64,000 bases of DNA from Ciona intestinalis (GCF_000224145.3 NC_020174.2:398520-462519), one strand, 5' to 3'. Counted from the first letter of the stretch, positions 1 to 12,351 are shown. The notes: a model not told the origin generated them from the sequence alone. Numbers and translations: made by a program.

Positions 1-300
1 TCACTCCATTCTAAGTCTCTCCCCGCTCCTTCCTTCAAACGAAATCAACCAATCAGAACCGAGAGTTTCACTCATCCGTTCATCCATGAGTGACCAGCCA
101 TCCGGAACGTTTGACCAACAGAGGCGGTAGAGAGCAACTGCGCGTCGTATCACGTGATCTCGTTCGTTCTCTTGATTGGCTGGGATCGGAAGAATCTTAT
201 TTTGAAGAAACATCCGGAATCCGTCAGGGACGCTAGAGAGCATGGGCTTCGTTCCTTTTCGACCAAATTTCGGGGAGTTTTTCCAAGCGAGTTCCGACAT
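1..300 (-). CDS. Small protein of unknown function, copy A of a tandem pair
   Basis: This single-exon reading frame of 99 residues ends in a TGA at the window edge (positions 3-1). I chose the ATG at 300-298 because the protein then begins MSELAW, exactly like its neighbour at 1110-1406. A longer frame starts six codons upstream at 318 but has no counterpart in the other copy. The two proteins align end to end with shared blocks such as VP(D/N)GF, FLQ(N/S)K, ERDHVIRRA, LCW and GW..(M/L)DERM, so selection on the protein is likely. There is no signal peptide, membrane segment or catalytic motif. The pattern of a hydrophobic FLQ helix followed by basic and tryptophan residues is faintly like an HMG box, but too weak to call. 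I do not recognise the family. More copies may lie to the left of the window. Confidence 0.6.
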   Translation of the reverse strand: MSELAWKNSPKFGRKGTKPMLSSVPDGFRMFLQNKILPIPANQENERDHVIRRAVALYRLCWSNVPDGWSLMDERMSETLGSDWLISFEGRSGERLRME

Positions 301-318
301 TTTGGATTTTCCTATCAT

Positions 319-1109
319 ACTGTTAGCATGCGCTTTACTATAATCATGCTATAATACAACGTCTAAGATTCCGTCCTTACTATTTGGTAATCGTGTTGGT
401 CGCCTTGCTTGTTTAAAATGATTGTTATTCCACAATCGTCATTGTTTTATATCTTTCTATGACGTAATAATTGAAAGGTGATACCAATTGATGAAGTGAC
501 AACGCGTCACAAACCTGTTTACTTGGAACATTGTGACGTGTGTATCAGGGTTTGTTACATGACAGTGCGCAAATTATACAAAGAAATAGTAGGTTAGGGT
601 TGGACGGTTGATTTGTCATTTTCATTTCTTGTCCCACTTGGTGGTAAACAAAGAATTTTTACGAAGTTCTACAACCGTATCGTCACGTACGACTCTAAAA
701 GGGATTTTCAAACGTATCCATCTTACCCCACAGTATTATATATAATTGCAAACCAAGTTAAAAACTGCAACACATGTTGCTAAGCAAGACTGCGTATAAA
801 TGCACCAATGTGCACGTAGAAGTGATTGTGAATGCATATTCACTATAAAGTGAGATTCGACTTATGGTTACAAAACATATGCGTTTACGTCACATGGCAC
901 ATTAGAAGACTTTTACACAAAGTATTTGCCGAAACTTCTTCATCAATTTTCGTTAGTAAAAGTTTGCTGCACATTTGAGGTATAATTTAACAACTAAATA
1001 TATAAATCTTAACGATTGCAAAATAAAAACAAAATACTGCAGAATGTGAGTAGAACTAAATTCTTCTAAAATCTTTCCAAATGTTTGATCTCCGAACCGC
1101 TAGCAGGCG
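319..1109. other. Spacer between the two small genes, with a MITE remnant
   Basis: No convincing coding exon is seen. About 585-745 resembles the right half of the TA-type MITE found elsewhere in the window (CCACTTGGTGGTAAACAAAG, then CCATCTTACCCCACAGTA). The rest is AT-rich sequence with scattered ACGT cores. Confidence 0.5.
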
Positions 1110-1406
1110 CTAAAATCGAACGTTTTCTCCGGTTCGGTTTTCGAATTCTGTCATCCAATTATCCCCCATTGTGACGCACATCCGCTCGTCTAGAAGTTCC
1201 CATCCGTTCGGAACATCTCTCCAGCAGAGGCGCCAAAGTGCGAGTGCCCTCCTAATCACGTGATCTCGTTCAATGATGTCATAACACGATACTTCTTTAA
1301 TTTTACTTTGAAGAAAAATTTTAAATCCGTTCGGCACTGACGTCATTGTAGGCCGCGACGGTTTGTTCGCGAACGCTGGGGATCGCGACCACGCTAACTC
1401 CGACAT
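1110..1406 (-). CDS. Small protein of unknown function, copy B of a tandem pair
   Basis: This is an intronless frame of 98 residues starting MSELAW and ending ENVRF. It is the clear paralogue of the product at 1-300. The copies have the same orientation about 0.8 kb apart, so this is an old tandem duplication; many substitutions are spread through the alignment and the central loop (about residues 38-44) differs in sequence. The conserved core is VPNGFKIFLQSK, then ERDHVIRRALALWRLCW and GWELLDERM. It is rich in R, W and M. I see no secretion signal or transmembrane segment, so a nuclear or cytosolic protein is the simplest inference. Family unknown. It could in principle be a domesticated repeat product, but no similar sequence occurs in the rest of this window. 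Confidence 0.6.
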   Translation of the reverse strand: MSELAWSRSPAFANKPSRPTMTSVPNGFKIFLQSKIKEVSCYDIIERDHVIRRALALWRLCWRDVPNGWELLDERMCVTMGDNWMTEFENRTGENVRF

Positions 1407-2012
1407 CTGTGACGTAATAATGAACGAAAACGTAACAATAGACTTCTAATATCCAGTGATTTTAACGAAAAAATTTTTTTTTGAGCTTCTGTAAAACATG
1501 AATTATTTTTGTAAAGTGAATACATGAGTACATGATTTAACGAATGAATAACTTTAGTTTGTTTCTTCGGTCATGATAACGAAGGCCGATAGTAGTTTAC
1601 AACATCGTAAAAACGAGAGGTAACGGTAAAGCGATAGTCGTTAATCGTTATACGCTTATGAATAAACGAGTTTAAAAGCTATACAAGCAATGCAAAGGAA
1701 CAAACTATTTAACTTAACAACATTAATGTTTTATTGCCAAGAAAAGTTCCCCCAAAGACTTACGGGCTAGGTATTGAACATTAAGTTGAACACAGCAGGC
1801 CTCTATAGTAATTCTCGCATGGTAACTTTCACAATAGTTCGCTTGCTGTAGTTTTAGGCCGGACTTTTATTGTAAAAGTCAAAAGCATATACGAATACCT
1901 TACACCACTCCGATTAAACTAACTTTGTTTGTAAAACCATCTCCAGTAATGTTAAGTTGTGAAATCGAACATGGTTGCTTTCCTTGTCGATGACAAAGGT
2001 AGAATGCGAAAA

Positions 2013-2290
2013 TATAGTAGGGTGGGGTAAAGGTGGCTGCTCACAGTATCCGGAATTCGTCCGTTTTGTCTGTTTTGTCCGGGTTTCGCTGCCGCATGCG
2101 GAACTCGGTAATGGGTTTATACGACTTCGCAAGCGACTTCGCGTGCTGGATACTGTGTACAGCCACCTTAAGATGCTCCATATTTTCATATTATTATCGT
2201 CCAATTTGGTTAAATACAAAGAATATTTAGAGAGCTATAAACCGCACCGCTGTATGTGCCAACGGTACCATCTTACCCCACCCACCACAC
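2013..2290. mobile_element. TA-type MITE (family A variant) carrying a nested MITE
   Basis: The left end reads TATAGTAGGGTGGGGTAA and the right end CCATCTTACCCCACCC, giving inverted ends like the other family A copies. The internal CGTCCAATTTGGT block is also shared. A second element at 2031-2168 interrupts it, which shows the order of insertion. Confidence 0.7.
2031..2168. mobile_element. 138-bp MITE (family B), Harbinger-like by its 3-bp TAA duplication
   Basis: It has near-perfect terminal inverted repeats, AGGTGGCTGNNCACAGTATC at the left and its complement at the right, flanked by TAA at 2028-2030 and 2169-2171. A 3-bp TWA duplication is typical of PIF/Harbinger elements. A second copy in inverse internal orientation lies at 48442-48578. 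Neither copy encodes a transposase. Confidence 0.75.
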
Positions 2291-3716
2291 TATTCGGGGA
2301 CCGGCTTAAGAAACAATTAAATTCTATCACCTTTGTGTTTATTTTTGAACTTGAGCGAGTATTTAAATAGTTTTTATTCTGAAATCGATCACAACAATGG
2401 CCGATATTGTCATTTTCTACATTTTTCTTATTCTTTCCTTTGTTTAAACTTTCAGTTCTGAAACCTCATTGTTTACGTAACTTAATCTCTGTAATAATTG
2501 TAACTGTGCACCTCACTACGCTCATTATGACGTCATACACGGCGTTGTTTTGGACGCGATTACAGCGGTTGATACACTTGGAAAATCGCCGTGGGACGAG
2601 TTTTTATTCCGGAACGCGACGAACCGCGACGGATCGCGTCTTATTGTTTGATGACCATCACCATTGTTTGATCACAATTGATTTATTACGTAACAGACAT
2701 TAACCTGTGTTCGTGAATAACTGATTGTCATCCAACAATAGGAAGCGATTGTTTAATTTGTTTTACATTGTTATTAATCCATGACGTAACAAACAAGATG
2801 GTAAACAAGTTATTCGAGATTCATTGTGACGTCACATGTTTGTTTTCCGGGATCCGCGATTCCTGATTGGTCCGAAAGTCGCGATCGCGAAACACTTTCG
2901 AGATTGTAAGAATGTATTGTGACGTCATAATCATACGTTTGTTAGAATCGATCACTGGATTCTAGAATTTTAAGATTCCTAGAATATTTCATCGATTGTT
3001 TGGACATAAAGGGTGATATTCTGACGTAACTATGTCCCTTTATTTGACATTAAGAGTTAAAAGTTTACCGCGATTAAAATTAATTCCAGCTTATTTGTTT
3101 CCATTACTTTTGACAACCGCAATTATTGAACAAACAAAGTTTATTATGACGAATAAACATTCCGTTTATTACGTGTACATTCGCATTATGACGTTATGTA
3201 CGATAGTAATGTCATCTCTATACCATTGTTACGTCACAAACCACACCTATTATCTCATAAACCAAGCTTCCATGTATTTGACGTCACACATTACGTCACA
3301 GCAGCAACCTTTGTCAACAATACAGATCTGTTAGATCACACGTCACAACGTCACAAACAAAGCGATTACGTCATACTTGGTACACGCGAAATCCAAACAA
3401 ACGGCTTTATTACGTAATAACTGGGGATTATAAACTTTTTTTAATTGAATTGATTACGTAACGATTATAAACTTTTTTAAATAACAGCCATTGTTGCTCA
3501 CAAGGTGGCGTGAGCGTTGTCATCATGATCACCAGATGATTGCTCACGAACGTCCTCGGTTTGGCTCACGACCTGCCGTGATAATAATCACGAGTTAGTC
3601 ATCACAAGTTCCATATTATTGCTATAGTTTCAAATAAATAGTTGGTGCCGGCATGTAACCACAATGGTAAAAAGGTAGTGTGTAAGCTCCATTTTTCCTG
3701 CATAATCTTCACTTGT

Positions 3717-3722
3717 TTTATT
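3717..3722 (-). other. Probable polyadenylation signal of the intermediate filament gene
   Basis: AATAAA on the minus strand, about 146 bases beyond the stop codon at 3870-3868. No stronger signal lies between them. Confidence 0.5.
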
Positions 3723-3867
3723 TAATTAAAATATTCGCTGCTGCAGTCGAGGCAATAATTGAAATTACTTGTGACATGTCACTTAGTTCAAACATATTCA
3801 AAAGGTTTTTATCTGAATTTACATTTGTTTAGCAAGCTCTGGTCTTAGTCGTATAAACATAGGAATC

Positions 3868-6800
3868 TCATTTCACCTTTCCGTCCTTTGTTTCAATTGT
3901 CTTGACAACAACTTTTTTTGTTGTGACGGTTTCTACGTCATCACTTCCCATGACGTCACTTGCTCCTCCTCGGCCGGATGAAAATCCTCCTGCTGAGTTT
4001 AATACAGTTAGAATTTACCTTCAAACTATAAACTGTTCAGTGTACACATGTTTTCATTCTCATTTCTAAATTTATATTATGAGCTAACGGTATCCATCTT
4101 ATACCCCACAGTATTATGTTGTTGCTGCCAGGAACATTGTTATGTACAATACACTTGGTTAGCTGTGAGTACCATAGTAGTTAAGATGAATACCGTTAGC
4201 ACACAAATCCCATATTTCCTGATCGTGTTTTAAGCAATTAACGAAGCTCTGTTGGAGTTTTATAATACAGATATATAATTCTGTAAATAGTCTTGGTTTG
4301 CTACCAAATGGGACGATTAAATAATAAAAAATAGACCATCTTAGTCCAGCCTATATTAAACTGCCAATAGACTTAACAGTGTAATACACGTTAGTTGTCT
4401 TGTTTGCTTCGGTTCGTTATCGTTCCAACATTCGTTTCGAATGTCATCGCCACCGTCGCGTTATCGCGCCTTCCATATATGACGTGACAATCGTCGCCCT
4501 AGAGACGATGCCGGCTGTCCCGCGATCTTTGGCAGACACACCACTATGACGTCATAATGACGATGGTTATTTTAATCTTACCTGATCTTGATGTGGTTGT
4601 GACGAAACGGGAGCTACCGCCGCCCGAGGTTCGTAGGCGTTCAGCAAGCCTGTAATTTAATTAACCTTGTTTAAACAGATGTAACCTACATATGAATATA
4701 CATGTAATTGCAACTTATTTAATTTGTATGCGGGGCTTTACGTGTAATTGTCCATGATGATGCCGTAGTTTGCATTACGCGTTCTTAGGACACGGTGAAA
4801 GTGTATATTTCTACTGACGTGTATTTTACATTTTTTATACAAATATATCATACTAATATTTTACAAAAAGCTACAGTGAAATCGTGTCTTTACAGTATCG
4901 GCCACTACTTTCGTTTTATTTACTGTTAATTTGTCTGATTAGTAAACCTAAATAAGCCACTCACGTACCACCTAGAATACCTTCATATACCACAAGTGGT
5001 ACGCCTACCATAGGTTGGTACCCAATGCGTTACTTGAATGATAAATGGTTTGATCATTTAGCATGTTTATCTAATAAGACCACTGAGTTAAAGCGTGTAG
5101 TACACAAGCCGTAGTGACCTGGACTTGTACGTACTCACTAGAATGAATTGAAATGAAATGAAATGACGTCATTACCTGTTTCCTTCCATCGCTTCCACTC
5201 TGTGTATGAGATGAAATGACATAAATGAATAAATGAATGTAATTTATTTATCCTATAACGTGGCTTGGCAACGGGGTGTTTTGTTTCATGCACCTCGTGC
5301 TCGCTTACTAGTTACCACGTATTTAACTTTGTGGGTGATAATTAACTTAGAGTTTTTCTGTATGGCATCCCATTTGGACAACAGATGACATGAGCATAGA
5401 TGTTTATTTTGACATTAATTATTTCGTCCCCGTTACCTTGATTCCTCTCCTTCCAACAGCTTCCTGTAAGTAGCGATCTCGATGTCCAAAGCCATCTTGA
5501 CGTCCATGAGTTCTTGGTATTGACGGAGATGTTGTGCCATCTGTGTCTTCAGGTCGTCGCATTCAGCCTGAAGGTTATGGAGCATTGTTATAAGTAGCAA
5601 TAAGGATGGATGCGTAAGATCCGTATTTATATATAACTGTATTTATATGACAGTAGGCATGAGGTGTTTAAATACATCATGTGTGTCTGAGGTATAAGAA
5701 GACACCCATGTTATAACTCGACAGTGAGAATGAGGTGTATTAATACATCATGTGGGTCTGAGGTATAAGAAGACACCCATGTTATAACTCGATAGTGAGA
5801 ATGAGGTGTATTAATACATCATGTGGGTCTGAGGTATGAGAAGACACCCATGTTATAACTAGATAGTGAGAATGAGGTGTATTAATACATCATGTGGGTC
5901 TGAGGTATAAGAAGACACACATGTTATAACTCGACAGTGAGAATGAGGTGTATTAATACATCATGTGGGTCTGAGGTATAAGAAGACACCCATGTTATAA
6001 CTAGACAGTGAGAATGAGGTGTATTAATACATTATGTGGGTCTGAGTGTATAAGAAGACACACATGTTATAACTCGACAGTGAGAATGAGGTGTATTAAT
6101 ACATTATGTGGGTCTGGTGTATAAGAAGACACACATGTTATAACTCGACAGTGAGCATGAGGTGTATGAATACACCATGTGTGTCTGTTGTATAAGAAGA
6201 CACCCATGTTACAACTCGACAGTGAGCATGAGGTGTATGAATACCCCATGTGTGTCTGTTGTATAAGAAGACACCCATGTTACAACTCGACAGTGAGCAT
6301 GAGGTGTATACAGTACCCCATTTGTCCTTTATACCTAATCATCATATCTTATAAAGTTACCACTAACCCCTACTTATTGTATCTGTATCATGGAGCCCCC
6401 ATGTTTATACACACCTGTAAGTTCATAATGGTGTCTTGGTAGTCGGAGGTATCTCTGTTGTACCTCTCTTCAAGTTCTCCCATTGCTCGTTGAAGGGAGT
6501 CGTTCTGCGTGGACACAATATGTTAGCTCAGGGGTTATTGGGTTCAAGACTCGTTGCTGCCTGTATTGTGGCCGTATGTGTTCTTGGGTTAGACACTAAT
6601 CGATAGTTTCTCCAACCAGCAGTCACTTATGGGTTGTCTAAATTTAACAATACAGAAAAACAAACACTCACAAAGTTACATACGCCGTAACTTGTAAGAG
6701 GGTACGAGGTGTATGAAACAAAAACTCGTGTTAAAACGACTGTTGTTTCCTTCCACATGAGGATAACTAAGTTATATTCATTCATTCATTCATTGGTTTA

Positions 6801-9800
6801 TTTCACCGACTTTATTAAGTTTGTATCCCGAACTTAAACACCTATGTTAAACTTACTGTTCCTCTCAATGAGTCAATCTCCATATTCAAGGTCTGGACGC
6901 TCTTCCTGTATTCGCTCAATTCACTTCGAACGTTACGTACTAGGTCGTCGTTCTTGACGGCTTGGTCTTGGAGGGTGGATACCTGGAACACGACATACAG
7001 TTAAACCATTTGCATCACAGATAAAAGTAAAATTCGTATTGTAAAAGAGTGAGGTTCACTATTATAGGTAATTTTTTCTAAAATTTGTTACATATTTACT
7101 TCACGCAATGTATAGTATTGTACTTGCAACATACTTTACTTACACCTGCACAATATTGCAATCATAAAAGACTTATAATCCTATACTGTACGTACACCAT
7201 ACACTATGTAGGACTATACATTACCATACAAATAAAACACCACCAAACCCCCTTACCTTCTCACTGCACCATACAACACAAGTGCATTGTTCTGCCTAAA
7301 CCACCATATACCATGTACAGCGTTATATACATGTACCACCACCAAACACCATACCTTCTCAGTGTACCATTCCTCAGCATCAGCTCGGTTCTTGGATGCG
7401 AGTTTCTCGTATTGTTTCCTCATGTCTTCAACGAGTTCCTCCAGATCAGGTCCGGGAGCCATCTCGATCTTTACCTCCGTCTTCCTGACTTGTTCCATGA
7501 GCTCAGCAACTTCCTGGAGGACGAAGAAGACACGGCTAATGATCTTATTGTCGGCGCACGTATCATTATGTAGTACAGGTTCGAGGCCCGATGCTGCTAC
7601 CGTTTTGTATGTTTACCTTTTTAAAGTTAAAGGGAAATGTGTTTCTGGAAAATACATGTACCAGTCATTGTTCCAGTTCAGTGGTCACTAATGGACGGTA
7701 TAAATTGTCAGCCACACAGAAAAAAGTCTCGCCCGAAATCTATGCACATGGTTATGCGCGCAGATATAAGCGACATTCATTCATTTAACTTTAATGCCAG
7801 TAATATTTGGTTATAATCGCACGCGAAAAAGCGTTTCCCAGGCCTTATTGCTCACGGCACGTCTGTGTTGATTTTAATCAAGATTCTCGTTGATAATTCC
7901 CAGCAAAGCGCCGTTTAACTTGGAACCTGCTCTGTGGCAATCAGGGAAGCAATACAAACTTGTAGCAGGTTCACTGTGTTAGTGTATCAGTGTGTTCTGT
8001 ATTAAACGGATCGTTGGTATTGTGTTTTGCGAGGTTTAGGTTCAGATTATTTTCAAGGGTTCGCTGTAGTTAAGTGTGAAATAGTAAGTAATATCAGTTG
8101 ATGTACTTTGAGTTTACGCGGAGCATTATGACGTATCATAAGGTAAGCATGACTTAGTTATGTTAAGTAGCCTATAGTAGGATTCGGAAAGATAGGACAC
8201 CTTTTTATTCTATTTTCTTGTCCCATTTGGTAGTAAACAAAGAACATTCAAAGAATTATAAAACCAGATCCCCACGACTCCCATAGACCGTTGTTAATTG
8301 TTTAAAACATGATCAGGATATGTGGATATTATGTGTCAAAGTGTCCCATCTTCCCCCAGCCTACTATACCCGTATGTATGCGCATATACAAATTGTGTCA
8401 TAGACTTGGTCGTAAAATTTAATGTTTATAATGTACATTATCTGAAGCAGGTGTGACTTAATGCAATAAACGCAATGAACTGTTATCATATTTTCTAACT
8501 GTTTCTAATTTTTCTAATTACCCTCATATAGTAACGCTTATAACTGCCGACTGCGATACGTACAGGCCTGCCATCATATGTGACGCAACCCCTATTTTTA
8601 TAATGGAAAGGCTGCAGTTTATTTAAAGACCTGGGCAGCAACTGTGTGGTAGATACGATGCATTGCGGTGTATTGACTTGGACTATTCCCAGGTCTACTT
8701 TAGTACCAGGGGCGCCGGTTGCTGCTGTAACTAAACCTTAAACGTCGCCAATGTTGCTACCGTGTATGGTTATATATCGCTACATGGGATCTAAGTTTTG
8801 TATGTAATACATGATTTTTTAATCTGGGTTACAATTCGTTTCATGTCTATAGAATTGTAATGTAACACTCACTTGTCTCATCATCTATAACACTGAGAAT
8901 GGTAACTTGCCGCTATACACAATACTGCGATTTGTCCTTGCAATACTAATCCGACACCTTTAAATACATAAGCAATCCCTTTTAACTAAACGAACCGCTG
9001 ATATAACCTGTCAAACTTCTTCTTGGTAATTCTAAAAACGTTCGAACATCCTATCTTCGTAATAAATTGCAGAGGAGACACACATACTATTCTTCTGTTT
9101 TTACCTTACTAATTAATTACGTGTCCTGAACGTATTTTACACTATTGAAGCTCTTATAAGACGTCTAAATGTCTCTACAAAAAACATTTCGCTGGGAGAG
9201 TGTAAACAATGTAAACAGCTTTTCCACAAAAAAACTATAAATTCAAAAAAGTTTAAATCCAAACAACTTTCAAACCTGGTCATGAGTTCTCTTAAGGAAC
9301 TCAATTTCTTCTTGCAGTGTTTCCAGTCTGCGTTCAAGGTCAAGACGAACCAAAGTTGCGTCATCGCAATCTTTTCGCATGGAGTTGAGATCGTCTTCGA
9401 GTTCTCGTTTGCTGATTGCTTCTTCTTCGTATCTGCGGTTGAGCGAAAGTAGGGTGACAGTTGCTAGATTAACAAATACATGAATAACTTCTACTTATTT
9501 ACAATGCGCCTAAGCTGGATGACGATATATATTTCAAAGTGCTATACTTCTATACAATACATCACATATTGAAGGTATAACCGTAAGTCTTCCAAGTTCG
9601 CCTGGTTTTGTTTTGGTATAAAGCAATATATTTTATTTAAATTGTTTTCATTTTCTTTTGTATATGTATCAGTAGACAGTTTCACTATATTTGATAGTCA
9701 AGTTATAACTATCTTACTTGTCTTTCCAATTGTTTGCTTCCAATGCTGCGTTTTCCAACTGCATCAGGATGTTCGCCTTTTCCTTGGTGATCTGGTCGAC

Positions 9801-11027
9801 TTCTCGACGGAGTCTGAAAGTGACGAAAAAATGAATTAACGTAAGATTTAAGGCGAAAATACCTAAAAATACAAGTAAACAAAGTGAGTAGCGCTTGATA
9901 ATTGTTTTTCTGAAGCTAACAGCATAACCAACCTATTATTGCCCACTAAGTTGGAGCAATAGTCTTTAAACTCACAAGCGGGCACGAGGCGCAGGTGCTA
10001 TAAATTTTTAGTTACTTTTTGACGCGAGAATAAACAAGCAACACAAATAGCTTTGAGGAAACCTAAATAATCCAATCTCAACCCACATAGATGAATTAGC
10101 AAATGTACCTTGCCAATTCATCTTCGTACATATCAGCAACACGACCGGGTTGTTGGGCGCTTAGTTGTTCAAGTTGAACTTCCAAGATCTTGTTGGCTTG
10201 TTCAAGTGCTCGAACCTGGGGTGTTTAGGAAACTTATTGCTTGGAGTATATTCTAATCGCCCAAAAACATAAAATTTTAGGCATTTTCCAACTGAGGCAG
10301 TTTATAGACACTTTTTAATGAAACTATATTCATAAGGACGAGGTCTTCAGTGAGACACATAATGGAAGCAAGATGTTTTACTCGGGCTAAATAAGAAACT
10401 TCGAAGATCATATAAATCCAAATAACGTACTGAAAAAAACGGCGTTCTGATTGTTTAGTAGCAACCGTTCTTGTAGATCACAATATCTATTGCCACGTCA
10501 TTACCTTTTGGATGTAACCAGCGAATCTGGTATTAAGGACTTGGAGTTCTTCTTTTTCGTTGATCCTCATCCTCTCGAAATCTGGTCCCAGAGCATCCGA
10601 CATTAAGTTGATGTCTCGCATTGAGATTCCACTGCTCACTGGTGCTGCTCGGGTCATTCTGATCCTTTCGCCACCCATAGAAGCGCCCATGCCTCCTCCC
10701 ATGCCCATGCCAGCACCCATGCCCATACCGCCGCCCATGGCACCACCGGCCATAGCAGCTCCGCCACCGCCACCGCTGCTGCTTGAGTACCTGGAACACG
10801 TTACTTGTAAAACCCTTGTTTCTACCCAATAGTTTATAAATGACCAAACCTACCAACACTAAACACTAACACTCTACAGTATTTCACCTGTACGATCGTG
10901 TTGCGGACTGGGATCGGCCGGGAGATGACTTGCTTGAATAAGTGAATCTGGCCGGGCCTTCACCAAAGTGTCGTTTGTAGCTTGAGCTACGTTCTTCTGT
11001 CGTTTTTCTGCTGCTCCTTTGCGCCAT
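3868..11027 (-). CDS. Type III-like (vimentin/desmin-like) intermediate filament protein
   Basis: Builds cytoplasmic 10-nm filaments by coiled-coil dimerisation. Coding exons in transcript order: 11027-10888, 10790-10505, 10215-10109, 9813-9718, 9432-9276, 7513-7355, 6982-6857, 6504-6415, 5567-5437, 4649-4582, 3992-3868. They sum to 1485 nt (494 residues) with every phase consistent. The head is S/R-rich, then G/M-rich ([15 protein letters not shown]). Coil 1A starts [19 protein letters not shown], and the rod ends with the family hallmark [19 protein letters not shown]. The tail has a [10 protein letters not shown] motif, as in type III tails. The rod lacks the 42-residue coil 1B insertion of lamins and protostome filaments. 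Exon sizes 157 (61+96), 126 and 90+131 (221) match remembered vimentin exon sizes, one junction lost and one intron gained. Intron 8 holds a 71-bp minisatellite. Ciona has several such genes; I cannot say which this is. Confidence 0.95.
5225..5340 (-). repeat. SINE fragment (3' part) in an intermediate filament intron
   Basis: Contains the family words TTTATCCTATAACGTGGC, CATGCACCTCGTGCTCGCTT and GTTACCACGTAT, with an ATGA-rich tail. It is truncated before the tRNA-like head. Confidence 0.6.
5645..6340. repeat. 71-bp minisatellite array 1 (about 9-10 units)
   Basis: The unit runs GACACCCATGTTATAACTCG, then ACAGTGAGAATGAGGTGTAT, and on through TCTGAGGTATAAGAA, 71 bases in all. GAAGACAC recurs at 71-72 base spacing from about 5697 to 6268. 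It lies wholly in intron 8 of the intermediate filament gene. Units at the right end (GTGAGCATGAGG, TCTGTTGTATAAG) resemble array 2 at 15.9-16.4 kb more than those at the left end do. Confidence 0.9.
6520..6797 (+). repeat. SINE copy, tRNA-headed composite type
   Basis: The head has a B-box-like GGGTTCAAGACTC, then the body words GGCCGTATGTGTTCTTGGGT, CACAAAGTTACATACG and CGAGGTGTATGAAAC. It ends in (ATTC)n at about 6775-6797. Two arrangements of this family, tRNA-like head plus an unrelated 3' body, recur through the window. Confidence 0.75.
7566..7750 (+). repeat. SINE fragment (tRNA-like head and middle)
   Basis: ACAGGTTCGAGGCCCGATGC is the B-box-containing head. CAGTGGTCACTAATGG and TGTCAGCCACACAGAAAAA are the middle words. 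It lies in intron 5 of the intermediate filament gene, close to the 7513 exon boundary. Confidence 0.6.
8174..8378. mobile_element. TA-type MITE, family A
   Basis: Starts TATAGTAGGATTCGG and ends CCATCTTCCCCCAGCCTACT. The shared interior includes CCCATTTGGTAGTAAACAAA, CATAGACCGTTGTTAATTG and AAAACATGATCAGGATAT. It is intronic in the intermediate filament gene. Confidence 0.75.
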
Positions 11028-11700
11028 CTTGAGGTTATCTTAATTTGGTTTAAATTTTTATTAACTTAGTTATATTTACAGACATCAACTATTATACGGA
11101 CAATATTCAAAAACTTTAGCAAATTATTTTTTCCTGTATACCTGCTACCAAACCTGTATTTTTATAAGTATCCTATAATACTTTTAATTTCTAAACAGAT
11201 AACCTCTCACACAGCCAAGAGATACTACTTTAACAAAATATTTTATAACAGCTTCTCAACCAAAACAGCGTTTAAATTGGCTGTGTTTAAATTTTATAGC
11301 GCTGTAATACATGACAGTAACACCCGGTCATAAATAAACGAACACTATAAGCTTAATGTTTTAATCGTTATGCTAAAAGACTGGTGTACCAAAATAAATA
11401 AATCTTATATTTCGCACCACCACTGTCTACACTTTTTCATAAATTATTTTTTAAATTAGTGAAAGTTTTGCGGCATATACTTTAACAGACCTTTCATAAG
11501 AACTCAATGTCTCTGTTGTAAAACATTGCTACCCCCGTATTAAACATAACATTACACAAAACATTAAATAAGTTCAATAATATTGTTAATTAATGAATGC
11601 TTCTAGAGACTGTTTGAGCCCAATCACAACCTACAATCATATATAGCTTTATAAAAGTAGAATGGGCTGGTAATTTTATAGCAACAAACACAAACTCTTA

Positions 11701-11759
11701 CCTTGTTATAACTTCACCAACCAGGAATACTTAACTTAGACAGCCCTGTTGCTTTTATA
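11701..11759 (-). promoter_or_regulatory. Core promoter and noncoding first exon of the intermediate filament gene
   Basis: On the minus strand a TATA box, TATAAAAGC, lies at 11759-11751. A good splice donor, ACAAG|GTAAGAG, follows at 11702/11701. The implied start site near 11725 gives a short noncoding exon of about 20-25 bases, spliced to an acceptor just upstream of the ATG at 11027. The start site is inferred from spacing only. A CCTATTTATGG word at about 11812-11822 is close to MEF2/CArG-type sites but is not an exact match. Confidence 0.55.
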
Positions 11760-12351
11760 AGGCTTGTGGTCTTCTAAACTTCTTCCTTTTCGAATTAGCA
11801 TCGATGCAAGGCCTATTTATGGACGCGATAAGCGAATGACAGCTTCTGTGACGTCACAGGGCGATGAAACGGTCTAGTCTACTTAATTGACGATCTGTGG
11901 TATTGTCATAAGTTCTAGAACTCCGCGGTTATTTAAATTTATTGTTTATTCAACAATAGGTGTCAATATCGATGCAGAATGCGATATCTGTATTCGATTC
12001 TGGAATATTAATTTAAGATTTCCAGGTTTCATTTATTGTTTTAAAACCGCATGTTGGCGCTACCGAACAGTCGCCTGGGAGTTGTGAAATCATAAAGACG
12101 GCAGCTGTCTGCTACTATGACGTAAGAATGGAAGTTTCTTTACTGAGCATGACTTTCACGTCATAATCGTTTTCGTTCTAGTTTTACAACGATTACTATT
12201 GGATACAAAACGATATGTGACGTAACAATTACGATTGTAACTGTCAACAATAAGAGTTTAAAATAGAACAAATGTTTTGTTGCATCAAACACGCTACTGG
12301 TAAAAACAAACGTCCAAAAACAACTGGAGAGAAACGGAAATAAATATAACG

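Larger units (their letters stand above)
1407..3700. other. Intergenic region rich in ACGT-core palindromes
   Basis: No supported gene is seen. It contains the nested MITE pair at about 2013-2290, and between about 2500 and 3420 a dense set of TGACGTCA, TTACGTCA and TTACGTAA-like motifs. The short open frames here have no family signature. About 3480-3610 holds repeated GCTCACGA-type words with no recognisable function. Confidence 0.5.

Noticed and set aside
5645..6340. CRISPR-like array
   Set aside because: Units are contiguous 71-bp tandem copies without unique spacers, in an intron of a eukaryotic gene.
7085..7573. 162-residue plus-strand frame
   Set aside because: Its right half is antisense to intermediate filament exon 7513-7355. 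The left half is intronic with no similarity.
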